Below, piece by piece: positions 49,787 through 63,140 of a stretch of DNA of 64,000 nucleotides. The DNA comes from Diplonema japonicum (lineage: Eukaryota; Euglenozoa; Diplonemea; Diplonemida; Diplonemidae). Made by a program: the position numbers and the translations under genes. How positions within the stretch are numbered: position 1 is the first letter of the stretch; every line of letters begins with the position of its first letter. The stretch is taken from positions 1-64,000 of the forward strand of contig OZ025683.1 of NCBI GenBank assembly GCA_964019335.1. Reading direction: 5' to 3'. A model generated the notes under the pieces. It was not told the origin of the DNA and made no database searches. It worked only from the letters and a program-made list of their open reading frames with translations.

Positions 49787-50085
49787 GATGGTTAGAAAGC
49801 CTGAGTTGCTTGTGGTAGGGCAGAGGCAATTGACAACAGTTTTTTCAAACAACGAAAATAAAAAAAGAAAAGAAAAAAACACATGTATATTAAACAGGCT
49901 GCAAACAGCAGCTTGTGTGAAGTGCTAGGTAATGCACTGTTGCCACCACATTAACTAATTGCATGGGGGATCGGGGTGGGGGGTAGAAAGAAGGAATTTT
50001 GCAATGCGCCAAGGGAACTAAGGGTCGGAAGACAGCAGGGTGGGGGTGTCGTCAAACCAGCCGCACGTGTTTTGGGCGTGACCTG

Positions 50086-50127
<42 letters not shown>

Positions 50128-50596
50128 GAGGAGGGGTTGTTGCTAACAAAAGAGTGAGGGGAAAGGAGGTAAGACAGATGTTAAGATTTTCGGTAGAACT
50201 TTGCTGCAAGGAGGAGGATGGGAAAATAAAAGTAAATGATTCAACCGCTGCCGCATGAGGGTAAGAAGCCAGACAAATGAACAGCCTGCACATACTGCAA
50301 TACTGTCTTAAAGTGGGGGGGGGGGGGGGGGTAGATAGTTTTTAGCATGAAACGCATTTTAATTTGTCCCACGCAAATTCAAAGGGGGAAGGGGAAGAGG
50401 GAACTTGAAGAGAAAAAAAAAATGTAACGTAAAGGAACAGAAGGAAGATATTACAACAGAAAATCACGCACCGCTTCTTCTTTTTTTCTTGTGTTAATTT
50501 ATGTTCAGGAATGTTCTTCAGAAGTAAGCACTTAAAAGTGGGATGCGGTTGGATGCAACTTGCAAGACAGTGTGGGCAAAAATATACAAGCAAAGG
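49787..50596. other. Intergenic region with homopolymers
   Basis: Contains a poly(T) run of about 40 (50087-50126) and a G run (50315-50332). No gene supported. Confidence 0.5.
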
Positions 50597-50719
50597 TCAT
50601 CGTACAAAACTACAGAGGCAGCAATTCTCACTCTTGTGAGGGCCTTCGGTGCCGTATGGCTCGATAATGCTGCTGCGCCGTTCTGCCAGTTTTGCTTCGT
50701 TCAGCCGCGAGTAGCCCAT
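50597..50719 (-). CDS. Possible 40-aa microprotein
   Basis: A short ORF whose ATG (50719) lies one nucleotide after a CAG acceptor on the minus strand. It encodes 40 aa: MGYSRLNEAKLAERRSSIIE and a second half containing ENCCLC. The composition is not low complexity, unlike the surrounding DNA. An N-terminal Met-Gly and Cys cluster could support lipid modification, but that is speculation. It could instead be an exon of an unseen gene. Confidence 0.35.
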   Translation of the reverse strand: MGYSRLNEAKLAERRSSIIEPYGTEGPHKSENCCLCSFVR

Positions 50720-50924
50720 CCTGAGTTCATACAAGCAGCTGGTACATTAAACAAGAAAGGGAGGGGGGGGACAAGAACAAGATAACCCAACCCTGGCAGC
50801 GTTCGGGAATAAGAGGTTGGCAAAAATGGTAGATTCTTGACATTTCTTCTTTTTTTTTTTAAAAAGCAAAGCCAGACACCACCTCTTTTTTTCTTTTACC
50901 GAACACTGCCTTTTTACAATCTGA

Positions 50925-51935
50925 CTACACACGGTTTGCTGCAGGCTGTCCGTATCGCTTAAGCAAAGCAGGTCTTGGGCGCCCCAAAGCAGCAGGATCG
51001 ACAACTAGCTTCGCCGGACGCCTGGGCGCACGGGAGGGTGGGGAGGGAGAGGGGTTCAGCCCCCCTTGTGGCATGTGCACTCGTGGAAGTGCATTGGTTT
51101 GTTTCACCCCTCTTTTGGGACTATGGTAGTTTTGTGTATAGTTGTAGTAAGCCTCCACTTCTGGTTCCAGGTCGGGGCTCACTGGCCGGTGGGGTGCGTG
51201 GGCTGGCTGCATGGGCTGGTCAGGGATGGTGAGGTCGATTCCTGCCGCCTCCCTTGAAAAGTTGTCAGGTATTTGTGGTGGGTAATGTATCATGGAAGGA
51301 AGAGGGGGTGTGTTCTTCTCCACAAGGCACGACAGCACGCCCCTCGACTCCTTCAGCACGGTGATGGCATCGTCGGGTGTGTAGATCTTCGTCCCGTTCA
51401 CGTTGACCACACGCATGCCAGGCTCCATGCCTGCGTCAGCACCAATGCTGCCTTGTTGTACTTCTGAGATAACAGGTCTGGTCCGCTCGAAGGTGAGGCC
51501 CACAGGTGCATCCCCTCGTTTAAGGACAGTTACCTGTTCCAGATCTGCGTCGACAAATTCCTCGCCTTGCTGTCCTGTCCTAGCAAGGATCCTCTTCTTC
51601 CTCAGCAGGTCCAACACCTCTTCCCGCCTTTTGTCACGAAGTTCCGTATTCTCAGCACTGGCAATGTTCTCAAGATTAGGGTCCTCCGTTACATCCAGCA
51701 CCTCTATCTCCACCCTTTCATCTCCTTGTAAGGCAGGAGCCTCTACAGGCTCTTTATTTGGCGACTCGAAGTTTTGAGGCTCCTCTAAAAGCTGCTTCTC
51801 GAGATCTTCTGCATGACTCGCCTTCCTCTTCCTTGAACACCACCAGCAGCAAATAAAAATAATACAGCTCAGCACAGCCGCGGACCCTAGTATGATCACA
51901 TAGTCCAAAGGCTCACTAGGGTCTGTCAACCCCAT
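50925..51935 (-). CDS. Single-pass membrane protein with cytoplasmic PDZ domain
   Basis: 336 aa; the ATG at 51935 lies 2 nt after a CAG acceptor, so I prefer it to in-frame ATGs further upstream. After a short N-terminus, residues about 11-34 (YVIILGSAAVLSCIIFICCWW) form a membrane helix followed by basic residues CSRKRK. A Glu-rich helical linker (about 40-125) contains DKRREEVLDLLRKKR. A PDZ domain lies at about 145-220 (GDAPVGLTFERT, GMEPGMRVVNVNGTKIY). The rest is Pro-rich and disordered. The layout suggests a membrane adaptor that gathers partners through PDZ and proline motifs. Confidence 0.82.
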   Translation of the reverse strand: MGLTDPSEPLDYVIILGSAAVLSCIIFICCWWCSRKRKASHAEDLEKQLLEEPQNFESPNKEPVEAPALQGDERVEIEVLDVTEDPNLENIASAENTELRDKRREEVLDLLRKKRILARTGQQGEEFVDADLEQVTVLKRGDAPVGLTFERTRPVISEVQQGSIGADAGMEPGMRVVNVNGTKIYTPDDAITVLKESRGVLSCLVEKNTPPLPSMIHYPPQIPDNFSREAAGIDLTIPDQPMQPAHAPHRPVSPDLEPEVEAYYNYTQNYHSPKRGVKQTNALPRVHMPQGGLNPSPSPPSRAPRRPAKLVVDPAALGRPRPALLKRYGQPAANRV

Positions 51936-52132
51936 CCCTGTGGTGGATGGACATCTTGTCAATGAAAGGGGAAAAAAAAAACAGGGATTATTTAAACTCA
52001 TGATACTGAAGCAGAGACAAGACGCAGTGGGCACAAAGGAAGGGTTAAAGGAAAAAAGGAAAAGTGGAAAAGAGGGAAGTAAAAAAAAGTGGCAACAAAA
52101 GACGCCAAACACTCGTGATTTGATATCTATCA

Positions 52133-54012
<1,880 letters not shown>

Positions 54013-54145
54013 GATATCGCTCCAACCTTGATGTGAACAGTGCTGCGCAAAAGGGGATCGAGGGGGGCAAAAGATAGGAAAGAAAAAGTGTATAATAACT
54101 ATCAGAAATGAATGCATAACAAAAAAAGGAGTATCCGGAAGGGTA

Positions 54146-55629
54146 CTACAAGTCCTCACGCGCATTGTCCAGTTTTCTGGACATCTTTGCCATGTTGCCC
54201 TCGATTGTGTCGAGCCGTTTCAGGATCTGGTTGAGCAGGGTGAGCTGCATCTGCTGGGTAACATCAGCCTGCTGGTAGTTGGTTTTGCTGCTGTTGTTGT
54301 CTTGACCGCGGTCCCGATCAAAGCCATGTTCATGTTCATGGTCGTGGTCGTGGTCATGGACTGAATTGAAATCCTGAATGGGATCATCTGCAACACTCTG
54401 TCTGTTACCGTGGATAATCCGCATTCTGCACAGCCTGTCCTCCTCTTTCAACCTGTGACAGTGTGCCACATTATTTTTATTTGCGATATATACCTTGCTT
54501 GCGTCTCTCGGGCCTCTGAGAAGTTTGCTCCCAATATGATGATCGGGAATGCCACGATCAGCAACCCTGCAAGCATAGCACAAGCGCCCACCATATACCC
54601 CTGCAAGGCATGCTGCTTTTTGTGTTGTTGACATACTGGAAACGTCACAGGGTACATGTCCCCGTATCCCACGGTGGTGACCGTTACTAAGCACCACCAG
54701 AAAGAGTGTGGTATTGATTTGAAAGGATGTTTCGTGCTGGGTCCTCCAAACTCGTCTTTCCGCACCCATGTTCTGTTTTCCTCGTCGAAATCTGCGGCAG
54801 CCTGCTCTGCGAAGAAGATACCACTTCCAAAAAGCACCACGGTAATGGTCGTCAGGAAGAGAAGAAGCGACAGGGCGTCAGAGCTGTTCTTCAGGGCGGC
54901 TCCTACCACCTGGATGCCTTCGTTATACTTGCTCAGCTTGAACACGCGGAACATTCTCGTCAGTCGCACAACGCGTAGCAACACCAAGCCCTTCCCGTTG
55001 GCATGGGCCCCCATGATGAGCAGCAGGATGAGATCGATGTAATAAGGAAGGATAGATGCTATGTCTACCCAGTTTAGCTTATCATAAACAAATTCTCTCT
55101 TGTCGGTGGTTGTCGCGAATCGTATGACCATCTCGAGGGTGAACCACCCGATACACAGGCTCTCGATCACGAAGAAGACGGGGAGGTCTTTCCCGTAGAA
55201 TTCAGGAAGGGATTCCACGGTGAAGACAATAACGCTTGTGCAGATGAGGACGAAGGTGAGAGTGAAGGTCAGCCGCGAGAGCACGATGTGCTGCTCGGCG
55301 TACAGCTCTTCGTCCAAGCCGATGGCGTCGAAGAGTGCGTGGATCTTCTTCTTCAAAGTGAGCTTCGCGACAAGATCATTCACCACGTTGTCCGGTATCT
55401 CTAACTTTGACTGCATTGTCATAGGGCTTTGCGGATCAGGGCTGAGGAACGAGTCCATTGTACTGTGAAGCCGCAAACTAAGGGGGTGGCATGGCCGCGA
55501 GCTGCTGCTCATCAAGCTGCTCCTTCTGGCACCCAGCTCAGTATCGAGAGTCTCATCCCTGTGGTGAAATAGTTTTTTTTTTTTTGTCCCATACCTAACA
55601 TTCGTGCTCGCTGCGATAATCGTCGTCAT
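54146..55629 (-). CDS. Voltage-gated potassium channel (Kv type)
   Basis: Exons 55595-55629, 54637-55558, 54494-54600 and 54146-54452 join in frame (36-, 36- and 41-nt introns), giving 456 aa. Six membrane segments: S1 (LTFTLTFVLICTSVIVFTVE), S4 with regularly spaced charges (LRVVRLTRMFRVFKLSKY), and the selectivity filter TVGYGD near residue 305, which marks K+ selectivity. The second intron lies a few codons after the filter. After S6 there is a His/Asp-rich stretch and a helical tail (LNQILKRLDTIEGNMAKM) that may assemble tetramers. No T1 domain seen. A short upstream ORF (ATGTGTGTG) may precede the start. Confidence 0.93.
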
Positions 55630-56378
55630 GCCACCAGCATCTCACACACATAGATCGTCCTGCAGTGGCAGTACTTTTCTGTGGAGAAGAGTAACAAAAA
55701 ATATTTTAAAAAAAAAAAAAAACGCTATTTCATGTCTGTTATGACTGTACAGAAAGAAATGAGACCTTGTCTTCCTCCCCCTATGGAAATATATATAAAA
55801 AAAAGCGGAAACTTTTTTTCTTCTTTTTTTTAGATATAAAAAGGGGGCGGGGGGGGGGGGGGAAATAAACGGAGGGGTGCCTGAGACATTTTGGCCCCTT
55901 TTTTTTGAGGAAAATAAGAATTTTCAAAGGAGAGAAATCGCAAAAAAGAGAATGAAGAAATAACACAATTGTATCTAAATCTAAAACACAGCAAAGCAAG
56001 GTTTGTCAGGATTTTGCAGCACTTCAAGCACCCCCTCACCAACCTTGCAAGGCCCCGTTCCAGAACCAACTTGGCGTGTTTAGAACAGAAGAAATAATCC
56101 CCTAGAGAAACGATATATAATTTTTTATTCAAAAGAGTTTTGCCCTTACAAAAGTTATTTATCAGCGGGTGGGTTTCAATAACAAGATACAAAAAACAAA
56201 AAAAAAAAAAAAAAAAGAAGAAAAAGGGAGAATGGGAATTTATCGCTTCTCATCAGAAAGCACTGAACCAACGAAATGGTCGCAAAGCTCGTTTTTTTTC
56301 TGTTCCCCCCCCCCCTTTTTTTTCTTGTGGGTTTATGGTAATGTACATTGCGGGGTGAGGGTTTGTTCAGCCTAAGGC
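55630..56378. other. Intergenic region, AT-rich
   Basis: Homopolymer-rich spacer (G run 55847-55861, A run near 56197-56216). No gene supported. Confidence 0.5.
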
Positions 56379-57899
56379 CTAGCCCTGTTTACGGCTTTCA
56401 ATTTCCTTTTCAAGCCTTTTTCGAGCACCCATTTTGAACCCCAGCTCTTTGAGGTCATCCGTTTCGAGTGTGATGAAAGTAGCTTCATCGATTTTCTGCT
56501 CCACGAAGATGCCACGGTCAGCATCATCAATACCTTCAATAGACTGCAGCCACTGAGGAAAGCTAGGAGCAGCAGCAGGTGCAGGTGCAGGCGCAGGAGC
56601 AGGAGTGGCTTCTGCGCTTGGAGCAGGGCTTGTCGGTGCGTCATTAAGTGGTGTTTTGGTCTTGCATTGATTATTCTCATACACCACGTCGTACTGCTTG
56701 CCACTGCTGCCATAGGTGTATATGCCCTTCCCATGCATCATGTCGTTGTCCCAGTCACCGTCAAAGGAGGATCCGGAGGCGAACACAAACAACCCCTTCC
56801 CGTGTTTCTTGTTGTTCAGGAACTCACCAGTGTATTTGTCTCCCTTCTTTGTGACGAACACCCCCTTCCCTTTTCTGGACCCGTCCTTGTGGTCCCCCTC
56901 GTAGTACCCCCCGTCGGCGTAGGTGTACTTCCCCTGCCCGCTCTCCATGTCGTTGGAGAACCCACCCTCATAAACATCCCCGTTCTCGTACTTCAAGGTG
57001 CCTCTCCCGTGCTGTGTGTTGTGTTGTATGACCAGTCATCCCATATGCCATACCATGCAGTCGTTCTTCCAATCCCCGTCGAAGCTGTGCTCTGGGCATT
57101 CGTAGTACCCCTGACCATGCTTCTGGTCGTCCACCCAGTCGCCTCTGTAGGAGTGCGCGTTGGCTTTGCTGCTCAGGGTGCCTTTACCTGTTTGGTGGCC
57201 CTGCGCCCACTGCCCTTCGTACTGTTGTGATGTTTGAGTGTGTGTGTTTGTGCATACCTTGGTCCCGTGTGAGTTCACCATGACCCCAAAGCCATCGAAG
57301 AGGCCCTCCCTGAAGCTTCCAGTGTAGATGTCGCCGCTCTTGAAGCGGAACTCGCCCTGTCCGTCTTCCATTCCGGTTTTGAAGTCCCCCTTGTAAACAC
57401 CGTTGGCAGGGTCCGTCAGCTCTCCCTTTCCATGCCGCTGGTTTTCATGCCATGTACCCTTGTACACGATGCCAGTAGCCTTTCTGGTCAGTGTGCCTTG
57501 GCCGTGTCTTTTGCTTGCTTGCCATTCGCCATCGTAAACGTCGCCTGTCTTGTTGCAGGTGAACTTCCCCCTGCCCTGTAGTTTCCCTTCCTCTAGCTCT
57601 CCAATGTACTCCCCGAAGCTGAACTGCACAACTTGTTGTCCCGTGCCCTGCATTTCAGCACTTTTCGACGCCACTTCCTTCTCCAATGCTTCCGCCTCGT
57701 CTTTTGCTGTTTTCTGCTCGTCTTGCTGGTCTCTCTTTCTTTGCTTCATCAGCTTCTTCATCTCCAACTTCTTCCTCCGCTCTTCCTCCTGTTGGTTCCT
57801 CTCGATCTCTTCCAGCTCTTTTCTCTGCTGCGCTTCCTTCTTCGAGTCGTCCAAGATCTTACGCTTCAGTGCATCCTCCTCTCGTTTCGCAACATCCAT
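56379..57899 (-). CDS. MORN-repeat protein with N-terminal coiled coil and C-terminal SAM domain
   Basis: Exons 57258-57899, 57054-57221 and 56379-57011 (36- and 42-nt introns, frame kept), 480 aa. Residues 1-75 are highly charged coiled coil (EERRKKLEMKKLMKQRKRDQ). About a dozen MORN repeats (YxGxWxxGxxxGxG: YDGEWQASKRHGQG, YKGTWHENQRHGKG, FDGDWDNDMMHGKG) span about 95-385; such repeats bind membranes and cytoskeleton and occur in flagellar and basal-body proteins. A Pro/Ala linker leads to a SAM domain (about 415-475, FPQWLQSIEGI...LKELGFKMGARKRLEKEIE) for protein association. Likely a flagellar or cortical scaffold. Confidence 0.92.
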
Positions 57900-58390
57900 T
57901 TGTAGCAAAGGAAGTACCTGTAAGACTCAAGCACGTGGTACTAACCAATTGCAAAACTTAGAAGGAAGAAAAGAAAAGGGGAAGAGGGGGAAGGAAACAG
58001 TGTAAATTGAACAAGAGAGGAATGTAAGAAGCAGAGGCTGTTGCCCTCAGCACCCTGATAGGCTCGCAGCCTCATACATAAACATAATAATGGAGCTCCA
58101 TACTTATATTACGTGCTTTGCACACAAAGGACAGCCGCGTATAGCATTGAAGGACACAAATAGTTAGATGTTTTCATTTAAAATAAGAGGGGGGAGTGAC
58201 AAATAAACGAACTTTTTTTTTTATTTCACTTAATTATTGTTAACAAACGGGCAAGCAGAAGTGATTACAGTCCGGTGGTTTGCACGCCCTGTCGCCTGTC
58301 ACGGCGTGTGGGTATGGATCGGCTGCGTGTTTTGATGAAAACAAAGCACCAGCACCGGCCACTGTATTTCCCTAGCTTACCTGCCTTGCT
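57900..58390. other. Intergenic region
   Basis: About 0.5 kb, mixed composition, including the likely 3' UTR of the kinase gene. No gene recognised. Confidence 0.5.
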
Positions 58391-59431
58391 TTAGTTGCAC
58401 ATGACTCTCCACTGTGCGTGTATCTGGAACGCTTCCTGCACGATCAGGTATCGCCCGTACGCCTCTTGCTTCTCAAGCAAGGTTAAAGTACCGCCTGTCT
58501 TTGGAGACTTGGTTGCCCTCTTCCTCTTCACTTTCTTGTCAGCCCCTCCCACCCCAATGCATATTTTGGTAACCTTCTGTGAGCCAAGGGATTCCAAGAC
58601 GTCGTGAGCTGCAATGCGTGTCACAGGATCGCGAGTCAGGCATGACTCTGTAATGGTGATGAGCTTCTCGGAGTAGAGCACCTCCGTGTGGGGGGGGAGG
58701 AAGTCCACCTCGGCGGTGAGGATCAGGTGCTGCAGTTCTTTGAGGTTTGAGGACATGAATGGGAACGCAAAGTACATCAGTTCGTAGATAACTATGCCTA
58801 CCGCCCACATGTCACATGACGATTTGTACTTCTTACCCTGCACGACCTCCGGCGACATGTAGTACGGCGTTCCGACTTGCGATTTGCACATCCCGTCGGT
58901 GTCGAGAACCTTTGATAAACCAAAGTCGCCAAGTTTGACCACACCGGCGGCAGTGAGGAAGATGTTGGCGGACTTGATGTCCCTGTGCACTACGTTACGA
59001 GAGTGAAGGTACTCCAAGGCACTGCAGACCTGCCACACGATGCTGCGGAGGTGTGTCTCTGAGATGCATATCTGCTTAGTTATGTAGTAGTTGCGAACCT
59101 TCTCAAGATCTCCTCCTGTTGCGTACTCCAGTGCAATGTACACTGCGTTGCTGCTTTGCCACACGTCATAGAACCCTATGATGTTCGGGTGGGTTAGCTT
59201 CCTCATCACCATCACCTCCTGCACCACGTTCTTCAGGATTTTCTCCTTTCTCACTTCTACCTTCTTCACAACAACGTGGCCCCTCGCGGCGTGCTTGCAC
59301 AAAATAGCCATTCCAAAGCTTCCTTTTCCGATCGTTTTGACCTTCTCGTACTTCTCATTCTCTCCAATCGACTTCCCCCCGCTGAACACCCTGGGCAGCA
59401 CCCATGCGGACTGCTCAACTAGAACAGACAT
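58391..59431 (-). CDS. NEK-type serine/threonine protein kinase
   Basis: 346 aa, single exon; the ATG at 59431 lies 4 nt after the acceptor TTTTCTACAG. The kinase domain covers about residues 25-285: glycine loop GKGSFGMA, Lys in VVKKVEV, catalytic loop HRDIKSANIFL, DFGLSK and YMSPEVV. HRDIKxxNIFL and the order of motifs are typical of NIMA-related kinases, which act in cell cycle and flagellar-length control. A basic patch (KKVKRKRATK) and a short helical tail follow. No HEAT or RCC1 extension, so it resembles the short protist NEKs. Confidence 0.92.
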   Translation of the reverse strand: MSVLVEQSAWVLPRVFSGGKSIGENEKYEKVKTIGKGSFGMAILCKHAARGHVVVKKVEVRKEKILKNVVQEVMVMRKLTHPNIIGFYDVWQSSNAVYIALEYATGGDLEKVRNYYITKQICISETHLRSIVWQVCSALEYLHSRNVVHRDIKSANIFLTAAGVVKLGDFGLSKVLDTDGMCKSQVGTPYYMSPEVVQGKKYKSSCDMWAVGIVIYELMYFAFPFMSSNLKELQHLILTAEVDFLPPHTEVLYSEKLITITESCLTRDPVTRIAAHDVLESLGSQKVTKICIGVGGADKKVKRKRATKSPKTGGTLTLLEKQEAYGRYLIVQEAFQIHAQWRVMCN

Positions 59432-59868
59432 ATAACTGTAGAAAAGTGGTGTGAAGGAAACCAACAAAAAAGAAAAAGAAAGAAGAAAAAGAAAAGAGGA
59501 AAGAAGAAAAAGAGAAGAAAATTAAAGAGGCAATTAGTACTGAAGGTTGTCACAGATAAGAGAAAGATTCGGGGGAACAGAAAAAGAAAAAGTAAGCTAA
59601 CAAAGTAAGGCTAGATCGCTCATGGAAATGAGCGCAGATTCACTTATTTTAAAATCCTGATTTGAAGGCACTGGAGCCAACCGACATCACGCCAGAGTCG
59701 CACACCTGTGCTGTGGATGTCAATGTGTAGGATACCTCTCTTGTCTGGAGTAGTTTGCCAACGGACAATTCCAGCCGTGCTAGGGTTTGCCGAATATCTG
59801 CATTGCTTTCCGAAAGTGATTCAATCTGTAGTAGATAAATATGTGGACTACAATGCGTACCTTGTTTC
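59432..59868. other. Intergenic region
   Basis: About 440 bp, purine-rich near the kinase gene. No gene supported. Confidence 0.5.
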
Positions 59869-62524
59869 TCATTGTAGGGTCACAACAACACGATCCTCTG
59901 TGGACTGGGTGGGGGGCTGTGGGGGGGTTTTCTTTTGCCATTCCTTCAGACGAACTAGACCCGTCGGAGGAAGCCTCGGCATAGCTGAGTGAGGTGTTGT
60001 TACTGTCTGGTTGCAAAGATACCTATCGCGACCCTTGTTGGCGGCTGCGGCTATGGACACTCGCTTTGTATTGGTCTTTCCTCCCGAGGGGTCGGTAGCG
60101 AAAGCATAGCCGCTGAGCTTTTGTATTTTGCGGAAGCTTCGAGTAGCATGGAAACTAGAAACACGGAAGGCTTCCTCATTAGTTGAAGATTGCGGCTGTT
60201 TAAGATTCTTCACCTCTGATTCTGTCGGCGGGTGGAGCACTACAGACGTCCGTGAGCTCCTAGCACCCAGCAAGTTGTCAGAGTTGTACAATATGTCTTG
60301 TGATTCAAAGCTAGGGTGCCCGTCTTCCTTGTCCTTATCGTTCAGTCCCCTTCGGACCGCCTCCGCCTCAACCTTATCTCGCAGCTCTTCAAAGTCAGCT
60401 AGGAGCTTGCCAAAGTCTACGTTGTGCAGCTGGAACATATCGCAGTATGTCAAGGCTTGTATGCTGGCCCGTCTCCGAAGCTCTGGGTTAAGGAGCGCCA
60501 TCTATGGTGTGGTTTTCCTCACCCTCTCGCCTTGCATACCTCACCAAAGAAATCGCCTCTCTTAACCGTTGTGATGACTTTCCCGAGCCCTTGTTCGGTC
60601 TCTTCTTCTGTCGGACTTGCTGGGATAATGACGTCTGCGAAGCCGTGCATCATGAAGTACATCTCGTCGCCCTTCTCACCGTACTCGATGATGAAGCAGT
60701 CCGGCTCACAGTAGGTTTGGTCCAAACAGTTCGCAAGCTCCAGCTTGCATTCTGTCGACAGCTGCTCGAACATGGGTACCTGTAAATGTGCATTAGGTCA
60801 CATTGCGTGCACACCTTAGCAATAAGGTCCACGCGAACGTAGAGACCCACCTCCTTCTGCATAGGACCCGGTAAGCGCTCCAGAATATGTGCAAAACCTG
60901 ATGCTGCATTCTGCTGGAGTGAGTGGTACTGGAAAGACAGCACTTCTTGCTGCAAGCTGGATGGGATGCAGTACTGGCGCATGATGGCGAGGGTAGACCT
61001 CATGTTGTCGCGGTTTTGTTCCACAATATCGCTTTTCAAGAGAAGCGCTGACATGGAGGCAACCACATGGCCTTGCAGCAGGAGCGACATAAGCATGACG
61101 AACCCAGCATATGCATAGACCCAACCATTCTCTATCTTAACAAGTCCCTGCGTTGTCAGCAGTGCCCAACACCACCACAACGAGAGCAGGTACCTCTGGA
61201 ACATGCTCTCCGTGCAAGCGTCCAACCCAAACTGTCTATCATCACAAGAGTCACTGACGTCTGGCCATGATGCTATGATCATACGGCCTACCGTCATGCT
61301 GTTTCCGATGAAAATCATTTTCGAGAATAGTTTCAACAAAGGCACAGTCCAGAAGTAGAATTGCACGAATGCGGGATCCATGTTGCCGCGGTCGGTCAGA
61401 CCGAACAGGTTCGTCCACTTAAGCACCTTCAGCGCACGAAAGAACCTGCAAATCCTCCATGCAGTGAGGCCAGAGGCGTACCACATCTGTATGGTGTTGC
61501 TCAAAACAAACCACAAGACATACGAGGATGTCGAACGGGAGGCCCGCCAGAAGGTCGATCAGAAAGTTTCCGGAGCTGACGTAGATTTTAAAGATATGAG
61601 CCCTGTCGACGATCAGCACGAAGGATCTGTCCTCTGCTTGAATTGCGGTGTTGAGGTTCATCACAATATCAAGGATGAGCAGGACGGACACAATGCACTC
61701 CACGATCAACATCTCATCTGTGGGCGCCACACCGAATATCCCCTGAAGAATAAAGAGTTTGTTTGCGATTAGGTGTGAAAAGAGGTACCTGCACGAGTGC
61801 CACCACCCAGTGGTACAGCATGATCATCAACACGACGACGTCCCACCATCTTCTGTACACGAAGTCAGGGGCAAAGGAGGGCAAGTCGTACATGAGATCA
61901 TATATCTGTTTTGTTTTATATTAGTACTCCTAAACATACCCGTTGCCTCGCAGCACGCTTCTTGTCGGTGATGTAGCCCTCGTTCTTTCGTTCCTCTTCA
62001 CGCTGTCCCTGCCGCACGAGGTCTAGGAGGCCTCGCATCTTGACCACGGTGCTACGAGGGGACTTGTTGGTGGAGGAATACACCTCGCTGACATCTGACT
62101 CGTTGTCAATGCTGCAATCGCGAACACTGTTGGTGCTGGTATTGGGGGGTTCGGGGACACTTTTTGTCGGTGCGATGGCCTTGTTGGCGATGTTAGCGCC
62201 TATGGCCTCCATGTTCTTGTAGAATCGGACAAACTCGTCGAACCCTATGCAGCCATCACCGTCTTTGTCCAGCTGCTTCACGAACTCGTCCCTCTCTTCC
62301 GAGTTCACGTCTGTGATGCCAAAGCTGTTGAACATCTCCTCCATCTCGTTGAGATCTATCCTGCCATCCCCGTTCACATCGTACCTAGCAAACGCCTTCC
62401 TCAACTGCTGAACCCTCACAGGGGAGAGCTGGGTGCGTGTCAGGCTTCTTATGAGGGGGTTGCCCCGCGGGCTTATGGTGGGCTGCATCGATTCACTAGA
62501 TCCAGAATTCCATGTTTGCATCAT
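59869..62524 (-). CDS. Cyclic-nucleotide-gated-like channel with N-terminal EF-hands
   Basis: Six exons: 61940-62524, 61789-61905, 61524-61742, 60815-61486, 60540-60779 and 59869-60501; introns of 34, 46, 37, 35 and 38 nt; all joins keep frame, giving 821 aa. Two EF-hands (DVNGDGRIDLNE and DKDGDGCIGFDE, about residues 48-100) would bind Ca2+. Membrane segments follow. S4 is charged every third residue (WRICRFFRALKVLKW, about 310-325). The pore (about 410) reads WALLTTQGLVK and lacks GYGD. A C-linker and cyclic-nucleotide-binding domain (about 530-615, RGDFFGEV) follow. The channel could sense both Ca2+ and cyclic nucleotide. The last exon is a disordered tail. Confidence 0.9.
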
Positions 62525-62660
62525 AGTTGTGCAGCGTCATCGTCACTTCCTAGGGAGGCTTGTGAAGGTGTACAAAAAAAAGAAAAAAAAAACTCGATCT
62601 ATTTTCGCGGTGCACTGAATAGTGCCCACCGAAAAAAACGAGAAGGGGTTAAAGGTGTAA

Positions 62661-63016
62661 CTACATTCCTAGAGCCTTCTTCACAGCACCAACCTGGTCC
62701 GCCGATAAACACCCTTTTTTCTGAAGTGTGTGTGTGTGGACTTTTTTTTTTTTTTTTTTTTTTCCTTTAATACCTGCATCCCGGACATAAAGCCGCCTGC
62801 ATCGGCCATGCACTGTGCCATGTTGGGTTTACCGCCGCCTCCCCCAGCGGTCTGCCCTCCGAACCACCCCCCTCCACTGCCTCCTCCACCGCCTCCTGTT
62901 TTAGGGGCTGCTGCTTTGGGGTCACCCCCACCACCCCCACCGCTTCCTACATCTTGCACGTCAACACCTGCACTCGGTGACGGTAGTGCACCATACATGA
63001 AATCGGTGGAAACCAT
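62661..63016 (-). CDS. Gly-rich small protein, 100 aa
   Basis: Exons 62774-63016 and 62661-62720, joined in frame through a 53-nt intron (donor GTATTA). After a short start (MVSTDFMYGALPS) there are two Gly tracts, then a conserved-looking end: MAQCMADAGGFMSGMQ and CLSADQVGAVKKALGM. Function unknown. The Gly tracts make it look like an adhesive or flexible-linker protein. Confidence 0.65.
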
Positions 63017-63140
63017 TTTGTGTAACTGGGAAGGGTGAAAGAGGGTTACTCTTACGGTGTAATTATAAAAAAAAAAAAAAAAAAAGAAGGGTACAATAAA
63101 TAAAAAAAAAAAAAAAAAAAAATGGAACAAGAAAAAGAAG

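Noticed and set aside
44693-49928. Plus-strand open frames opposite the giant secreted protein
   Set aside because: Antisense shadows caused by codon bias; no motifs or starts.
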